NCBI RefSeq assembly: GCF_900109825.1
Contig: NZ_FOBL01000008.1
Span: 22,828-86,827 of the forward strand
DNA: 64,000 nucleotides
Origin: Alkalibacterium putridalgicola
Lineage (GTDB): Bacteria; Bacillota; Bacilli; Lactobacillales; Carnobacteriaceae_A
Direction: 5' to 3'
The notes below the pieces were generated by a model that saw nothing but the letters and a program-made list of their open reading frames with translations, was not told where the DNA came from and did no database searches. The first letter of the stretch is position 1. Each line of letters starts with the position of its first letter. This document shows positions 46,390 through 55,629 of the stretch, in pieces. The translations under genes were made by a program, and so were the position numbers.

Positions 46390-46950
46390 TTATTCTTCCA
46401 TTCCCTGTGCGATCCACCAGTCATAGACTTGCTGGGATAATTCAGGTGTATCCGTCACGATTTCTCTAGCCAGGGCACTCGACTCGAACTGCTCCTGCAC
46501 GATTCCCATCGGTATCATCGAAGCAACAAAGAGGATCAAGAAAATCCCGATATAATGAACGATGAAGCTCAAAGCAGCGCCGCCCACCGCGTTGACTGTG
46601 CGTACGACCGGCAAGTCAGCCAGGGCCTGGAACAAACCGCCGATGACCCGTGTGATCAGCCAGCCTGCAAACAGCAGGACTACAAAAGAGACCCCATTAT
46701 AGAATGGGCTGTCCAGTTCGAACAATAAGTCCATGCCATATAATACAAATGGATTAGCTGAAGTCGATGAAGGTGTTGGATACGGAATGAACATTTCAGC
46801 ATAGTCACTGAGCATCTGATAATAGTTCAATGCCAGCCAGAATGAAACGGCATATCCGATCGTCAGGACCAGTTGCAGGACCAGCCCGCGTCGTGCTCCG
46901 CTATAAAGTGATAATAATAATGTGAAGATTATGATTCCTGTTAACAGCAT
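46390..46950 (-). CDS. cvpA: CvpA family membrane protein
   Basis: 186 residues with four hydrophobic helices and family pattern (SGARRGLVLQLV, ITRVIGGLFQALADLPVVRTVNAVGG). Named for colicin V production; general role in envelope stress is only partly known. Between zapA and mutS2, as in most Bacilli. Confidence 0.92.
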   Translation of the reverse strand: MLLTGIIIFTLLLSLYSGARRGLVLQLVLTIGYAVSFWLALNYYQMLSDYAEMFIPYPTPSSTSANPFVLYGMDLLFELDSPFYNGVSFVVLLFAGWLITRVIGGLFQALADLPVVRTVNAVGGAALSFIVHYIGIFLILFVASMIPMGIVQEQFESSALAREIVTDTPELSQQVYDWWIAQGMEE

Positions 46951-46973
46951 ACTTTTCTCCTTGTTCGCTGCAG

Positions 46974-47243
46974 TTAGTTTTCCTTGTTCTGTTCCAACTG
47001 CTCATATTTTTCTTTCCACTCATTCAATTCATTACGCATGGCCAATTGATCGGATACTGCATTGATCGCAAGCAAGATGGCTCGTTTTTCTTTATCCAAC
47101 CCCTTGGTCATTTCTTTAAGTTGGGTTAATTGTTCGTCCACAGTTTCTGCCACAACGCGCATGTGCTTTTCAGGCTTGGAACCAACAATCGTGTATGTTT
47201 CTCCATCTATGGTTGCTTTAAATCTTCGCTTCCCTTCGGACAT
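46974..47243 (-). CDS. zapA: Cell division protein ZapA
   Basis: 89-residue FtsZ-ring-associated protein; N-terminal ZapA fold (RFKATIDGETYTIVGSKPEKHMRVVAETVDEQL) and C-terminal coiled coil. ATG follows GAGGGGG. First gene of its unit. Confidence 0.93.
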   Translation of the reverse strand: MSEGKRRFKATIDGETYTIVGSKPEKHMRVVAETVDEQLTQLKEMTKGLDKEKRAILLAINAVSDQLAMRNELNEWKEKYEQLEQNKEN

Positions 47244-47369
47244 GACACAGCCCCCTCGCTTCTCAAATTCTTTATTATAATAACACGAATGCGTTAAAAG
47301 TGCATTAGTTACAAGGCTTTTTATACAATTTTATTGGAATATTCAAAGGTTTATAAATGAAAAGTGAGA

Positions 47370-47725
47370 CTGATAAAGGCCTCTATAACCGCGTTCGACA
47401 GTTAGGTTAATTTAATTAAAGTCTAAGTACCGAAGTTTGACTGATTCGGTAGTTTAGAAGAGACCTCTTTATCCTACTAGCCGAATTTCACGTGTGTTCG
47501 ACACTTTGAAAACAGGATTATACTTCTAATTGCCGAACAAGGAGGTTTTCGACAATTACCAGCGCCTGCCTTGGATCTACTTACCGAACTATGGGAAACT
47601 TCGGTACTTTCCGGCTCGGATACTCTTTCTAATTACCGAAGTTCTCATTCTTCGACAGCTACGTAATGAAATCTTATTCCATAGTGTCGAACCTTCTCGG
47701 CTACCAGTCATTAAACGTGATATCA
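47370..47725. repeat. 51-52-bp array with hairpin core (family D)
   Basis: The word CCGAA recurs at 47430, 47481, 47533, 47584 and 47636 and TTCGaCA/TTCGGTA at 47394, 47445, 47497, 47548, 47600 and 47651; spacings alternate 51 and 52. Together they form hairpins, best seen as TACCGAA-N10-TTCGGTA (47428-47451). Located between pheT and zapA, both on the minus strand, so this array is not at a convergent junction. The stretch 47244-47369 holds only the zapA promoter region. Confidence 0.85.
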
Positions 47726-47731
47726 GCCGAT

Positions 47732-47766
47732 GAAAAAGAGACTGGACGCTTACACCCCAGTCTCTC
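47732..47766 (-). terminator. Terminator of pheST
   Basis: AGAGACTGG and CCAGTCTCT stem with T run on the minus strand. Confidence 0.88.
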
Positions 47767-47789
47767 TACGTATTCATAATATTATTATA

Positions 47790-50207
47790 TTAGCGAATCT
47801 CGGCATCCAGTTTTTCAACTAAAGCTGCTTTCAGCTGTTCAAAGTCGCTTGTAACTTCTTCCTCTTTCAGGGTCGCTTCAGGATTTTGATAGGCCAGACT
47901 ATAAGCCATCGATTTCTTGCCCTGTTCGATATTTTCCCCTTGATACAAGTCAAAGAGTCGGATAGATTTCAGCCACTTGCCACCCTGTGCTTTCATGACA
48001 GAAAGAACGGTGTCATGGAGGACCGTCTCGTCTACAACAAAGGCCACATCTCTGGATGTTCCCGGATATTTCGGGATCGATGAATAGATCAGCGGCTCTT
48101 TTTCTGAATCGAGCAAGGCATCCATATCGATTTCAAATAAGTAGGTCTCTTTAAGATCCCGTTCGTCTGCAATTTGAGGATGCAGTTGACCGATCACACC
48201 AACGACCTGGTCCTGCCATCTGATTTCTGCTGTACGCCCCGGGTGAAGTTCTGAGTAGGCTTTAGACGGTTCATAACTGATTTCATCAGCGACACCGATG
48301 ACATCAAACCATTCTTCCAGTATACCTTTGACTGCGTAAAAATCAACGGACTGTTCACTTTCCTGCCAGTTTGACTCGATGCGGGAACCCGTCAAGGCCC
48401 CGGCTACATGTGTCACTTCGTCTGGCAGTTTGCTGTCAGAAACTGGGTAAAACACGCGCCCGATTTCGTAGAAACCGACATGTCTGTTCTGACGAGCCAC
48501 GTTATACTGAATATTATCCAATAAGCCACTTAAAAGACTCTTGCGCAGTGCCTGATGTTCTTCACTCATCGGCCAGTCCAGTTTCACAGGTTCCCCTTCA
48601 GCACGAGAAAAGGCATTGGCTTTTTCGTTTGTCGTCAAAGCATAGCTGATGGCCTGGGATAAGCCGGCCCCTTCCATGAAATGACGGGCATCGCGGACAC
48701 GCTGTTGTTTATGGGACAGCTCGCCAGGAACAGATTCACTGTGAGGCAGGGTTGCCGGAAGACGGTTATAGCCATGCAGGCGGGCTACTTCTTCAATAAT
48801 ATCTGCTTCGATCTCGATATCCCAGCGTCTTGGCGGTACAGTGACCGTTAATGAGTTTGTGGCAGTTTCTGTTTCAAATCCCAGGCGATGCATTAAATGA
48901 ACAACTTCATCCATGACCAGTTCAGTGCCCAGTGCCTGATTGATTCTATCAAGCGTAATGGTCACCTTTTTATTCTCCGGCTGGATCGCTTCAACACGGG
49001 CAACGCCGCTGATGACCTGACCGTTCCCAAGATCAGCAATCAGTTGTGCCGCATGATCCAAGGCTGTTTCTATAGCTGCGGTATTCAGGCCTCTTTCAAA
49101 ACGGGCACTTGACTCGCTTCTCAGATTCAGTGCCTGCGCTGTTTTTCTGATGACACTGGATTCAAACAAGGCAGACTCCAGGGCGATCGTTTTGGTCTCA
49201 CTTGTTACATGCGTATTTTCGCCACCCATGACACCTGCTAACGCGACAGGTTTTTCTCCATTGGTGATCACAAGGTTCCCCGGATTCAGACGTCTCTCCT
49301 GTCCGTCTAAAGTGACCAGCTGTTCATCCTGTTCAGCTCTTCTGACACGGATCGTTTTGGAATCAAGCGCATCATAGTCAAAGGCATGCAGCGGTTGACC
49401 GTATTCCAGCATGATGTAGTTCGTCACGTCTACGACCGCATCGATCGGGCGGATCCCGGCGTTCATCAATTTACGCTGCAGCCACATCGGACTTTCCTGT
49501 ACTGTGACGTCTTTAATCACGCGCATTTTATAGACAGGCACATCCTTTTTGTCATCCACAGCTACACTGATATAATCGTCAATGTTTTCAGATTCATCTT
49601 CAGACACAGTCACTTCCGGGAAGGACGGTTGCTGTGACAAGATAGCTGCCACCTCATAGCCCACGCCGCGCATGCTCAAAGCATCGGCACGGTTCGGTGT
49701 GATATCAAGCTCGATGAAAGCATCATCCAAACCGATATACGGTAAGGCGCTGTGACCTGTTTTGGCATCATAGGGAAGCACATAGATACCATCTTCTGCT
49801 TTTTTAGGAACGACGGCGTCGGAAAAACCTAATTCCTGAAGGCTGCAGATCATCCCGTTGGATTCCACTCCGCGCAGTTTACTTTTCTTGATCTTCAATC
49901 CGTTAGGTAGTCTGGCCCCCGGCAAAGCAACGATCACTTTCTGACCGGCTTTAATATTCGGTGCTCCGCAGACGATCTGCTTTGACTCACCCTGGTCGAC
50001 ATCCACAGTTGTGACGTTCAGATGATCAGATCCCTCCATGGCTTCGGCTGTCAGGACTTCTCCGACGACGAGGTTATCTAAAGTCAGAGACGGTAACGTT
50101 ACGTCGTCCACTTCGATACCTGTCAAGGTGATCTGGTCTGCCAGTTCGACCGGCGATATGTCGTTCAAATCTAAATATTCACTTAACCACTTCACTGATA
50201 CTCTCAT
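47790..50207 (-). CDS. pheT: Phenylalanyl-tRNA synthetase beta subunit
   Basis: 805 residues, normal length: N-terminal EMAP-like tRNA-binding domain (VGEVLTAEAMEGSDHLNVTTVDVG-type segment, ~40-150), B3/4 editing domain, B5, catalytic-like core and C-terminal ferredoxin-fold anticodon domain (PKYPGTSRDVAFVVDETV). Forms alpha2beta2 with PheS and edits misacylated Tyr. Six bases after pheS. Confidence 0.98.
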   Translation of the reverse strand: MRVSVKWLSEYLDLNDISPVELADQITLTGIEVDDVTLPSLTLDNLVVGEVLTAEAMEGSDHLNVTTVDVDQGESKQIVCGAPNIKAGQKVIVALPGARLPNGLKIKKSKLRGVESNGMICSLQELGFSDAVVPKKAEDGIYVLPYDAKTGHSALPYIGLDDAFIELDITPNRADALSMRGVGYEVAAILSQQPSFPEVTVSEDESENIDDYISVAVDDKKDVPVYKMRVIKDVTVQESPMWLQRKLMNAGIRPIDAVVDVTNYIMLEYGQPLHAFDYDALDSKTIRVRRAEQDEQLVTLDGQERRLNPGNLVITNGEKPVALAGVMGGENTHVTSETKTIALESALFESSVIRKTAQALNLRSESSARFERGLNTAAIETALDHAAQLIADLGNGQVISGVARVEAIQPENKKVTITLDRINQALGTELVMDEVVHLMHRLGFETETATNSLTVTVPPRRWDIEIEADIIEEVARLHGYNRLPATLPHSESVPGELSHKQQRVRDARHFMEGAGLSQAISYALTTNEKANAFSRAEGEPVKLDWPMSEEHQALRKSLLSGLLDNIQYNVARQNRHVGFYEIGRVFYPVSDSKLPDEVTHVAGALTGSRIESNWQESEQSVDFYAVKGILEEWFDVIGVADEISYEPSKAYSELHPGRTAEIRWQDQVVGVIGQLHPQIADERDLKETYLFEIDMDALLDSEKEPLIYSSIPKYPGTSRDVAFVVDETVLHDTVLSVMKAQGGKWLKSIRLFDLYQGENIEQGKKSMAYSLAYQNPEATLKEEEVTSDFEQLKAALVEKLDAEIR

Positions 50208-50213
50208 GCTCTT

Positions 50214-51260
50214 CTACCCTTTCCTCTTGAATTGTTCCAGGAACCGCTGATCGTTGAGATAAAAATTACGGATATCATCCACGCCGTATTTCAGCATGGC
50301 GATACGGTCAGGCCCGAGCCCGAAAGCAAAGCCGCCGTATTTCTTGGAATCGACACCGGACATTTCCAAAACATGCGGATGGGTCATACCGGCACCCAGG
50401 ATCTCGATCCAGCCGGTCTGCTTGCAGACATTACAGCCTTTACCGCCGCATTTGAAGCAGGACACGTCGACCTCAACAGACGGCTCCGTGAACGGGAAGT
50501 AACTTGGACGGAGACGGATCTCTCTCTCTTCTCCGAACATCTTTTTAGCCAGCAGTTCCAGCGTGCCTTTCAAGTCAGCCATGGTAATGTTCTCGTCAAT
50601 GACCATTCCTTCGATCTGGTGGAACTGGTGTGAGTGCGTCGCGTCGTCTGTGTCACGGCGATACACTTTTCCTGGACTGATCATTTTAAGCGGTCCGTTT
50701 GAAAAATCATGCTGTTCCAGCGTACGTGCCTGGATCGGCGACGTATGCGTACGCAGAAGGATGTCGGATGTGATATAGAATGTATCCTGCATATCGCGGG
50801 CCGGATGGTTCTGCGGAAGATTGACACGCTCAAAGTTATAGTAATCCGTTTCGACTTCTGTGCCTTCGATCACCTGATAGCCCATCCCCAAGAACAAGTC
50901 TTCGATTTCTTCCATGATCTGAGTCAGCACATGGGTTTGCCCCGTTGTGACCTGTTTACCCGGAAGTGTTACATCGATAGCCTCCTCAGCCAGTTGTTTT
51001 TCCAGCGCTTCTTTTTCAAGGGTCTCTCTTTTCTCTGACAGGAGGGCTGTGATTTCGTCCCGGACTTCATTGGCTTTTTTTCCCAAGACAGGGCGCTGTT
51101 CCGGCGAAAGATCTTTCATCCCTTTAAGGACGCTTGTCACTTCACCCTTTTTTCCTAAATATTTGACGCGCAGGCTCTCTACTTCTTTCAGCGTTTCCGC
51201 TTCACTGACTTCTGCTTTTGCCGCTTCAAGCAGTGCAGATAATTTTTCTTCCATTTCCAT
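50214..51260 (-). CDS. pheS: Phenylalanyl-tRNA synthetase alpha subunit
   Basis: 348 residues; class II motifs ([46 protein letters not shown]). A Cys-rich pair of CxxC elements ([12 protein letters not shown]) is retained. ATG 51260 is chosen because AAGGAG lies seven bases before; ATG 51266 is too close. Expression is under the Phe T-box upstream. Confidence 0.98.
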   Translation of the reverse strand: MEMEEKLSALLEAAKAEVSEAETLKEVESLRVKYLGKKGEVTSVLKGMKDLSPEQRPVLGKKANEVRDEITALLSEKRETLEKEALEKQLAEEAIDVTLPGKQVTTGQTHVLTQIMEEIEDLFLGMGYQVIEGTEVETDYYNFERVNLPQNHPARDMQDTFYITSDILLRTHTSPIQARTLEQHDFSNGPLKMISPGKVYRRDTDDATHSHQFHQIEGMVIDENITMADLKGTLELLAKKMFGEEREIRLRPSYFPFTEPSVEVDVSCFKCGGKGCNVCKQTGWIEILGAGMTHPHVLEMSGVDSKKYGGFAFGLGPDRIAMLKYGVDDIRNFYLNDQRFLEQFKRKG

Positions 51261-51316
51261 CGTCATGCTCCTTTGCTTTAGTTATGATACATTCACTCTT
51301 TCTTTTTAGACAAAAT

Positions 51317-51548
51317 AAAAAACCCCATCCCAATAGAGGGACGAGGTCAACACGCGGTACCACCCTTGTTCAAAAGTTTCCTTTTGCACTTTTGCATAAC
51401 GGCGCATACCGAGATCAAAGTCGATCTACATACATCTCTGCACAAGAGTTCCTGGCAAAGATACGATGAAAGTGAACTTCTGTAAATGATCCAGTCGATG
51501 CTTTCAGCCGGGGCACCGTTCTCTAATCTTGTCTCATCCACGTACTCT
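51317..51548 (-). promoter_or_regulatory. T-box riboswitch (Phe) of pheST, with terminator
   Basis: The T-box sequence AAGGGTGGTACCGCG is intact (51353-51367), followed by a terminator CCTCGTCCC/GGGATGGGG with T run (51317-51347). Stem I with GNUG-type loop and a candidate UUC Phe specifier lie upstream. Uncharged tRNA-Phe would stabilise the antiterminator and allow pheST transcription. It begins 16 bases after the hxlR-type gene's stop. Confidence 0.93.
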
Positions 51549-51563
51549 TTTTCATCTCTTGTT

Positions 51564-51911
51564 TTAGTCTATTTCACAGATCCACTGATCTGCCCATTCC
51601 TGAATTTCAGTCATGACATTTTTAAGGGATTTTCCTTTTTCAGTTAAACAATAACCTGATTTCATTTCACAGGAATCGTCCAAATCTCGTGTCACGATAT
51701 CCTCTTTTTCAAGTTCTTTCAAGCGTTCAACTAACACACGGTCGCTGACGCCGGATATTGCCTGAGATAAATCTTTAAAACGTCGAGGTCCATCCAACAA
51801 TACATCAATAATCAATCCTGTCCACTTTTTGCCTAAGATGGCAAAAGTCTGTTCAAATTTCGGGCAGATGACTCTATCTTGAATTGTATTTGCTGTAGCC
51901 ATTTCTATCAT
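51564..51911 (-). CDS. HxlR-family transcriptional regulator
   Basis: 115-residue winged helix protein with the family core CPKFEQTFAILGKKWTGLIIDVLLDGPRRFKDL and VSDRVLVERLKELE. A conserved Cys near residue 16 before the DNA-binding domain is placed as in the thiol sensors YodB/HypR; a second Cys pair lies near residue 90-112 (SCEMKSGYC, WICEID). Redox sensing is inferred. ATG follows AGAGGTG. Confidence 0.9.
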   Translation of the reverse strand: MIEMATANTIQDRVICPKFEQTFAILGKKWTGLIIDVLLDGPRRFKDLSQAISGVSDRVLVERLKELEKEDIVTRDLDDSCEMKSGYCLTEKGKSLKNVMTEIQEWADQWICEID

Positions 51912-52011
51912 ATGCTGTCACCTCTACTTTCACACTAAACAGTATACCATTAACAGACTTAAATTGGTACGTTACATTCCGATTTTTCAAAATTTAGATT
52001 TTCGTTCACAA

Positions 52012-53379
52012 TTATAAAAATTCGATCAGCATTGTGGCAATAGTAAAGTAAATGATCAGACTCAGCGAGTCATTGATGGTCGTTATAAAAGGGCCTGAAG
52101 CTACTGCCGGATCGATTTTGAATTTATTGATGATAGTCGGTATGGTCGTCCCGATGACCGTTGCCAGACTGACTGTGATGAACATGGACACAGCAATGAT
52201 AAAGGCCAGTACGGGATTGCCGTAAATGACCACGACGATGCCGATCATGACGAGCCCGGCAATAAGCCCCATGATCATTCCGGCTCCCAGTTCATTTTTT
52301 ATGGTCTGGAAGAAACTGTCTTTATCCCGGTCATCATCGATGGTCAGGTTTCTGACCGCAACAGCCAGCGACTGCGTCCCCACGTTACCAGCGGTCCCCA
52401 TCATGATGGGCATGAACGCGGCCAACAGGACCACAGATTCCAGGGTCTCTTCAAAGATGCCTATAAGTCCCCCTGTGATCATACCCAGAAACAGCAGCAC
52501 AACGATCCAGGGGATACGTGACTTTGCTGTAGAAAGTGGCGAAGGTTTGCGACGATCTTCATCTCCACGACTGATCGCGGCAAATTCATTGAAGTCCTCA
52601 GTCGTTTCTTCTTCTATAATGTCCATGACATCGTCGACCGTGACGATCCCCTGCATGGTCCCGTTAAAGCCCAAAACAGGGACGGCGAGTAAATCGTAGT
52701 CCTGAATGACACGCGCCACATGTTCCTGATCATCACTGACTTTGACAGAAACGACCTGGTTGAACATGATATCTTCTACGATCTCGTCTTCAGGTGACAG
52801 GAGCAAGTCTCGTAAGGACAGCACTCCCACAAGTCTTTCCTTATCATCAATAACATATAAATAGTAAATCGTTTCTGCTTCGCGGCCTATCTTTCTCAAA
52901 CGTTTGACAACTTCAGCCATAGATTCCTTGTTTTGGATCGCGATAAACTCTTTAGTCATGATCGAGCCAGCGGTTTCCGCTTCATATGCCATGATTTCCT
53001 GAACCCGCTGGCTCTCTTCTTCATCCATCATATCCAGCAGTGTCTGATTATCCGTCTCCTCACTTTCTGCGAGGAAACGGGCCACATCATCCGCAGCCAT
53101 CGTATTGAAAACTTCAGCCATATAAGCATCAGGCAGATATTGGACAGCGGCTTCCTGATCTTCTGTTTCCATCCATTCGAATATTTCCGCAAACTCTTCA
53201 GGTGTCAAAAAATCGGATATCTTACGTTTTTTATCTGGATACAATAGATGAAATACTTCATGCTGATCGCGGTCATGCAGTCTTAAAAACAGGTCACGAA
53301 AGGCCTGCTTGTCGTTTTCTTTTGCTGCCTTAAAAATGTGTTCATAGGTTTTCTGTTTATTGCTTTTTACTAATTTCAT
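52012..53379 (-). CDS. mgtE: Magnesium transporter MgtE
   Basis: Mg2+ channel gated by cytosolic Mg2+. 455 residues from ATG 53379 (AAGGGTG upstream): N domain (~1-130, Asp/Glu-rich helices), two CBS domains (~135-255), plug helix and five membrane helices (~285-455) with the pore segment (FMPIMMGTAGNVGTQSLAV). The M-box before it gives Mg2+-dependent control. Confidence 0.96.
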   Translation of the reverse strand: MKLVKSNKQKTYEHIFKAAKENDKQAFRDLFLRLHDRDQHEVFHLLYPDKKRKISDFLTPEEFAEIFEWMETEDQEAAVQYLPDAYMAEVFNTMAADDVARFLAESEETDNQTLLDMMDEEESQRVQEIMAYEAETAGSIMTKEFIAIQNKESMAEVVKRLRKIGREAETIYYLYVIDDKERLVGVLSLRDLLLSPEDEIVEDIMFNQVVSVKVSDDQEHVARVIQDYDLLAVPVLGFNGTMQGIVTVDDVMDIIEEETTEDFNEFAAISRGDEDRRKPSPLSTAKSRIPWIVVLLFLGMITGGLIGIFEETLESVVLLAAFMPIMMGTAGNVGTQSLAVAVRNLTIDDDRDKDSFFQTIKNELGAGMIMGLIAGLVMIGIVVVIYGNPVLAFIIAVSMFITVSLATVIGTTIPTIINKFKIDPAVASGPFITTINDSLSLIIYFTIATMLIEFL

Positions 53380-53563
53380 GGTCAAAACACCCTTCTCTGC
53401 ACCGGCTTGGCGATGGCATACAGTGTATATCTATTTGGTTCTTTAACGTTAACTGACAAGGGAACCGAATCCATTCGCCCCACCTCCACTTTCCGAGAAA
53501 TCATAACAAGAAGGTCTTATTGAAAAATCACAGTCTAGACACGACGCCTTTAAAATTACAGTC

Positions 53564-53591
53564 AAAAAAACACGCTATTTACGAGCGTGTC
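53564..53591 (-). terminator. M-box terminator
   Basis: ACACGCT and AGCGTGT stem with seven-base loop and seven Ts on the minus strand, between the M-box and mgtE. Confidence 0.9.
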
Positions 53592-53624
53592 AAGAACATG
53601 AGCATGATGTCATCTTCCAAAACA

Positions 53625-53795
53625 CCTCTGTCGTTGAGCTTCAGCTTCATATGGCATAGAGATTAATTTCTCAGCTACGTTAAGAATCCCCTTCATCCGA
53701 AAATTCCTGCTGACCCGTTGGCGTCTTTAGACATTTCCGGGCAGTAGCGTGTCTCCATATGGTAGCCTCACCTAACAAGGTTACAGTTATCTTTC
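53625..53795 (-). promoter_or_regulatory. M-box (ykoK) Mg2+ riboswitch
   Basis: Minus strand keeps the family landmarks in order: GTTAGGTGAGGCT, ATGGAGACACGCTACTGCCC, GAAATGTCTAAAGACGCCAA, GGGTCAGCAGGAA and the closing AAGCTCAACGA. High Mg2+ would favour the terminator at 53564-53591 and stop mgtE expression. Confidence 0.93.
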
Positions 53796-53801
53796 GTTTT
53801 A

Positions 53802-53830
53802 ATCATAACGAAACTCCTTAATTCAATCAA
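53802..53830 (-). promoter_or_regulatory. Promoter of mgtE
   Basis: TTGATT, 17-base spacer, TATGAT just upstream of the M-box. Confidence 0.75.
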
Positions 53831-53897
53831 GCAATAATTATCCTATGATCTTTATCCATTAGAAGCTAGGAGATACTCACAAGGTGAAGCGTTATCT

Positions 53898-53926
53898 TTG
53901 TAGCATAATCTTAGATTACTTATACT
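53898..53926 (+). promoter_or_regulatory. Promoter of lipoprotein-SDR genes
   Basis: TTGTAG, 17-base spacer, TATACT, 52 bases before the lipoprotein start. Confidence 0.65.
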
Positions 53927-53978
53927 AAATGAGTAAGGACACACGTTTTAGCTAAATTATTATACGAGGAGGGATACA

Positions 53979-54398
53979 ATGAAAAAAGGAAAACTGATTC
54001 TTTTGTTTATGGCAGCAGCAACACTTGGCGCCTGCACGACAGAGGAGGATCCCGGTGAAACAGAGGCACTGGATCCAATCGAGGAAGAAGCCGCCATAGA
54101 AGAGGAACCCAACGAAGGAATGGTTACAGAAGAAGAACTGGCTCCAGTCAGTGAAAGTGAAATGGATGAGGCAGAATCGATCGACAATATTGATCAATAT
54201 GAAGAATTTGAAGAACAGGATGTTTTTGATCCTACTGGTTACGATGCTTATTTAATTACCGATAACGGCAGTACGCGAGTCATCTTGTTCACTGACGGGG
54301 ACGAACAGGTTTTTAAATCCATTTTCACTGAAGAAGATAACCGTCTGAAGATCATAGATCTTCAGAATCACGAATTGCTGCTTAATTCTCCGCTGTAA
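53979..54398 (+). CDS. Acidic lipoprotein of unknown function
   Basis: 139 residues. Signal peptide with lipobox LGAC (lipidated Cys at 19), then ~60 residues that are nearly half Glu/Asp, and a small C-terminal domain (YDAYLITDNGSTRVILFTDGDEQVFKSIF). No known family recognised. ATG follows GAGGAGGG. Shares a promoter with the SDR gene, 29 bases on. Confidence 0.8.
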   Translation: MKKGKLILLFMAAATLGACTTEEDPGETEALDPIEEEAAIEEEPNEGMVTEEELAPVSESEMDEAESIDNIDQYEEFEEQDVFDPTGYDAYLITDNGSTRVILFTDGDEQVFKSIFTEEDNRLKIIDLQNHELLLNSPL

Positions 54399-54427
54399 TC
54401 CGTCTACATTAAGGAAGGATGATATTG

Positions 54428-55294
54428 ATGAACAAAGAAAATAACCTTAAATCACAAAAACCAAAAAAGAATTACTTAATGGATGATGACCGCCAGAAGC
54501 TGGATCCGGTCCCTGAAGTGGAAAGCGATACGTACAAGCCTGCAGACAAAATGAAAGGTTTCAACACCATCGTGACTGGTGCAGACAGCGGTATCGGCCG
54601 TGCGGTGGCCATCGCTTTTGCCAAGGAAGGTGCTAATGTTGCCTTAGTTGATTTAGAGGATAATGACGATCTAAAATCAGCCAAGACACGCATAGAAGAA
54701 TTAGGCGTGAAGTGCCTGACTTTTGCTGGCGATGTGGGTGACGAGGATTTCGTTAAAGAAACAGTCAAAACTGTTGCTGATGAATGGCAAACGATACATG
54801 TCCTCGTCAATAATGCTGCCGAGCAACACAAACAGGAGAGCCTCATGAATATCAGTGCAGAGCAACTGGACCGCACATTCCGTACAAACATTTATTCGAC
54901 CATCTTCTGGTCCCGGGAAGTGTTCCCCTATTTAGCTGAAAATGGAGCGGTGATCAATTCCTCTTCTGTCACGGCGTATCAAGGATCTCCTGGATTAATG
55001 GACTATGCATCGACAAAAGGTGCGATCATTGCATTCACCCGTTCGCTTGCACAAAACAAGGAGTTCATCGAGAAGAAAGTCCGCGTGAATGCTGTAGCGC
55101 CAGGACCTATCTGGACACCGCTAATCCCGGCTACTTTGGGCAGTTCTTATGAAGAACATGCTGGTGTGCCTATGGGTCGCCCCGGTGAACCTTATGAACT
55201 GGCACCTGCGTATGTCTATCTCGCAACAAGTGATTCAAGTTATGTCAGTGGTCAGACGATACACGTCAATAGTGGGACCGTCGTCAATGGCTGA
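54428..55294 (+). CDS. Short-chain dehydrogenase/reductase (general stress type)
   Basis: 288 residues. Rossmann motif VTGADSGIGRA, NNAAEQHKQ, catalytic Ser-Tyr-Lys (NSSSVTAYQG; DYASTKGA) and C-terminal SGQTIHVNSGTVVNG are all present. The long polar N-terminal extension before the domain matches the YdaD/YhdF stress SDRs of Bacillus. ATG 54428 stands eight bases after AAGGAAGGA; ATG 54419 overlaps it. Substrate unknown. Confidence 0.9.
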   Translation: MNKENNLKSQKPKKNYLMDDDRQKLDPVPEVESDTYKPADKMKGFNTIVTGADSGIGRAVAIAFAKEGANVALVDLEDNDDLKSAKTRIEELGVKCLTFAGDVGDEDFVKETVKTVADEWQTIHVLVNNAAEQHKQESLMNISAEQLDRTFRTNIYSTIFWSREVFPYLAENGAVINSSSVTAYQGSPGLMDYASTKGAIIAFTRSLAQNKEFIEKKVRVNAVAPGPIWTPLIPATLGSSYEEHAGVPMGRPGEPYELAPAYVYLATSDSSYVSGQTIHVNSGTVVNG

Positions 55295-55316
55295 TTTTTA
55301 TCTATCATGTATAAAG

Positions 55317-55351
55317 AAACCCGATGGATCTCCTGATCTATCGGGTTTTCT
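55317..55351 (+). terminator. Terminator of SDR gene
   Basis: AAACCCGATGGAT pairs with ATCTATCGGGTTTT (one mismatch), T-rich tail. Confidence 0.85.
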
Positions 55352-55355
55352 CGTC

Positions 55356-55397
55356 ATTTGAATGATCATACTGATTAAATCGAATGATCATTCAAAT
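55356..55397. repeat. Perfect 14-bp inverted repeat
   Basis: ATTTGAATGATCAT and ATGATCATTCAAAT separated by 14 bases; no T run. Just before array E. Confidence 0.85.
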
Positions 55398-55629
55398 AAC
55401 TTTCCTGATAAGTCATCGTTCAGCTGAATACTGACTTCATTCTCGTCCGACGATCCCGGCAGCAGTACTTTTAACAATAAAATGTGTGCGGATCAAAGTC
55501 AGTATCGTCTTCCGCTTTTTTCCATGCTAAAGAAAGATCAACATTACCACGAACACACTTGTGAGGACATAAATATGAGTATCTCTTACGCATTCTGATA
55601 CCAACGACCAAGTCAACAGGCTGTTATCA

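Noticed and set aside
51347..51541. 64-codon minus-strand frame before pheS
   Set aside because: Lies entirely inside the T-box leader RNA.
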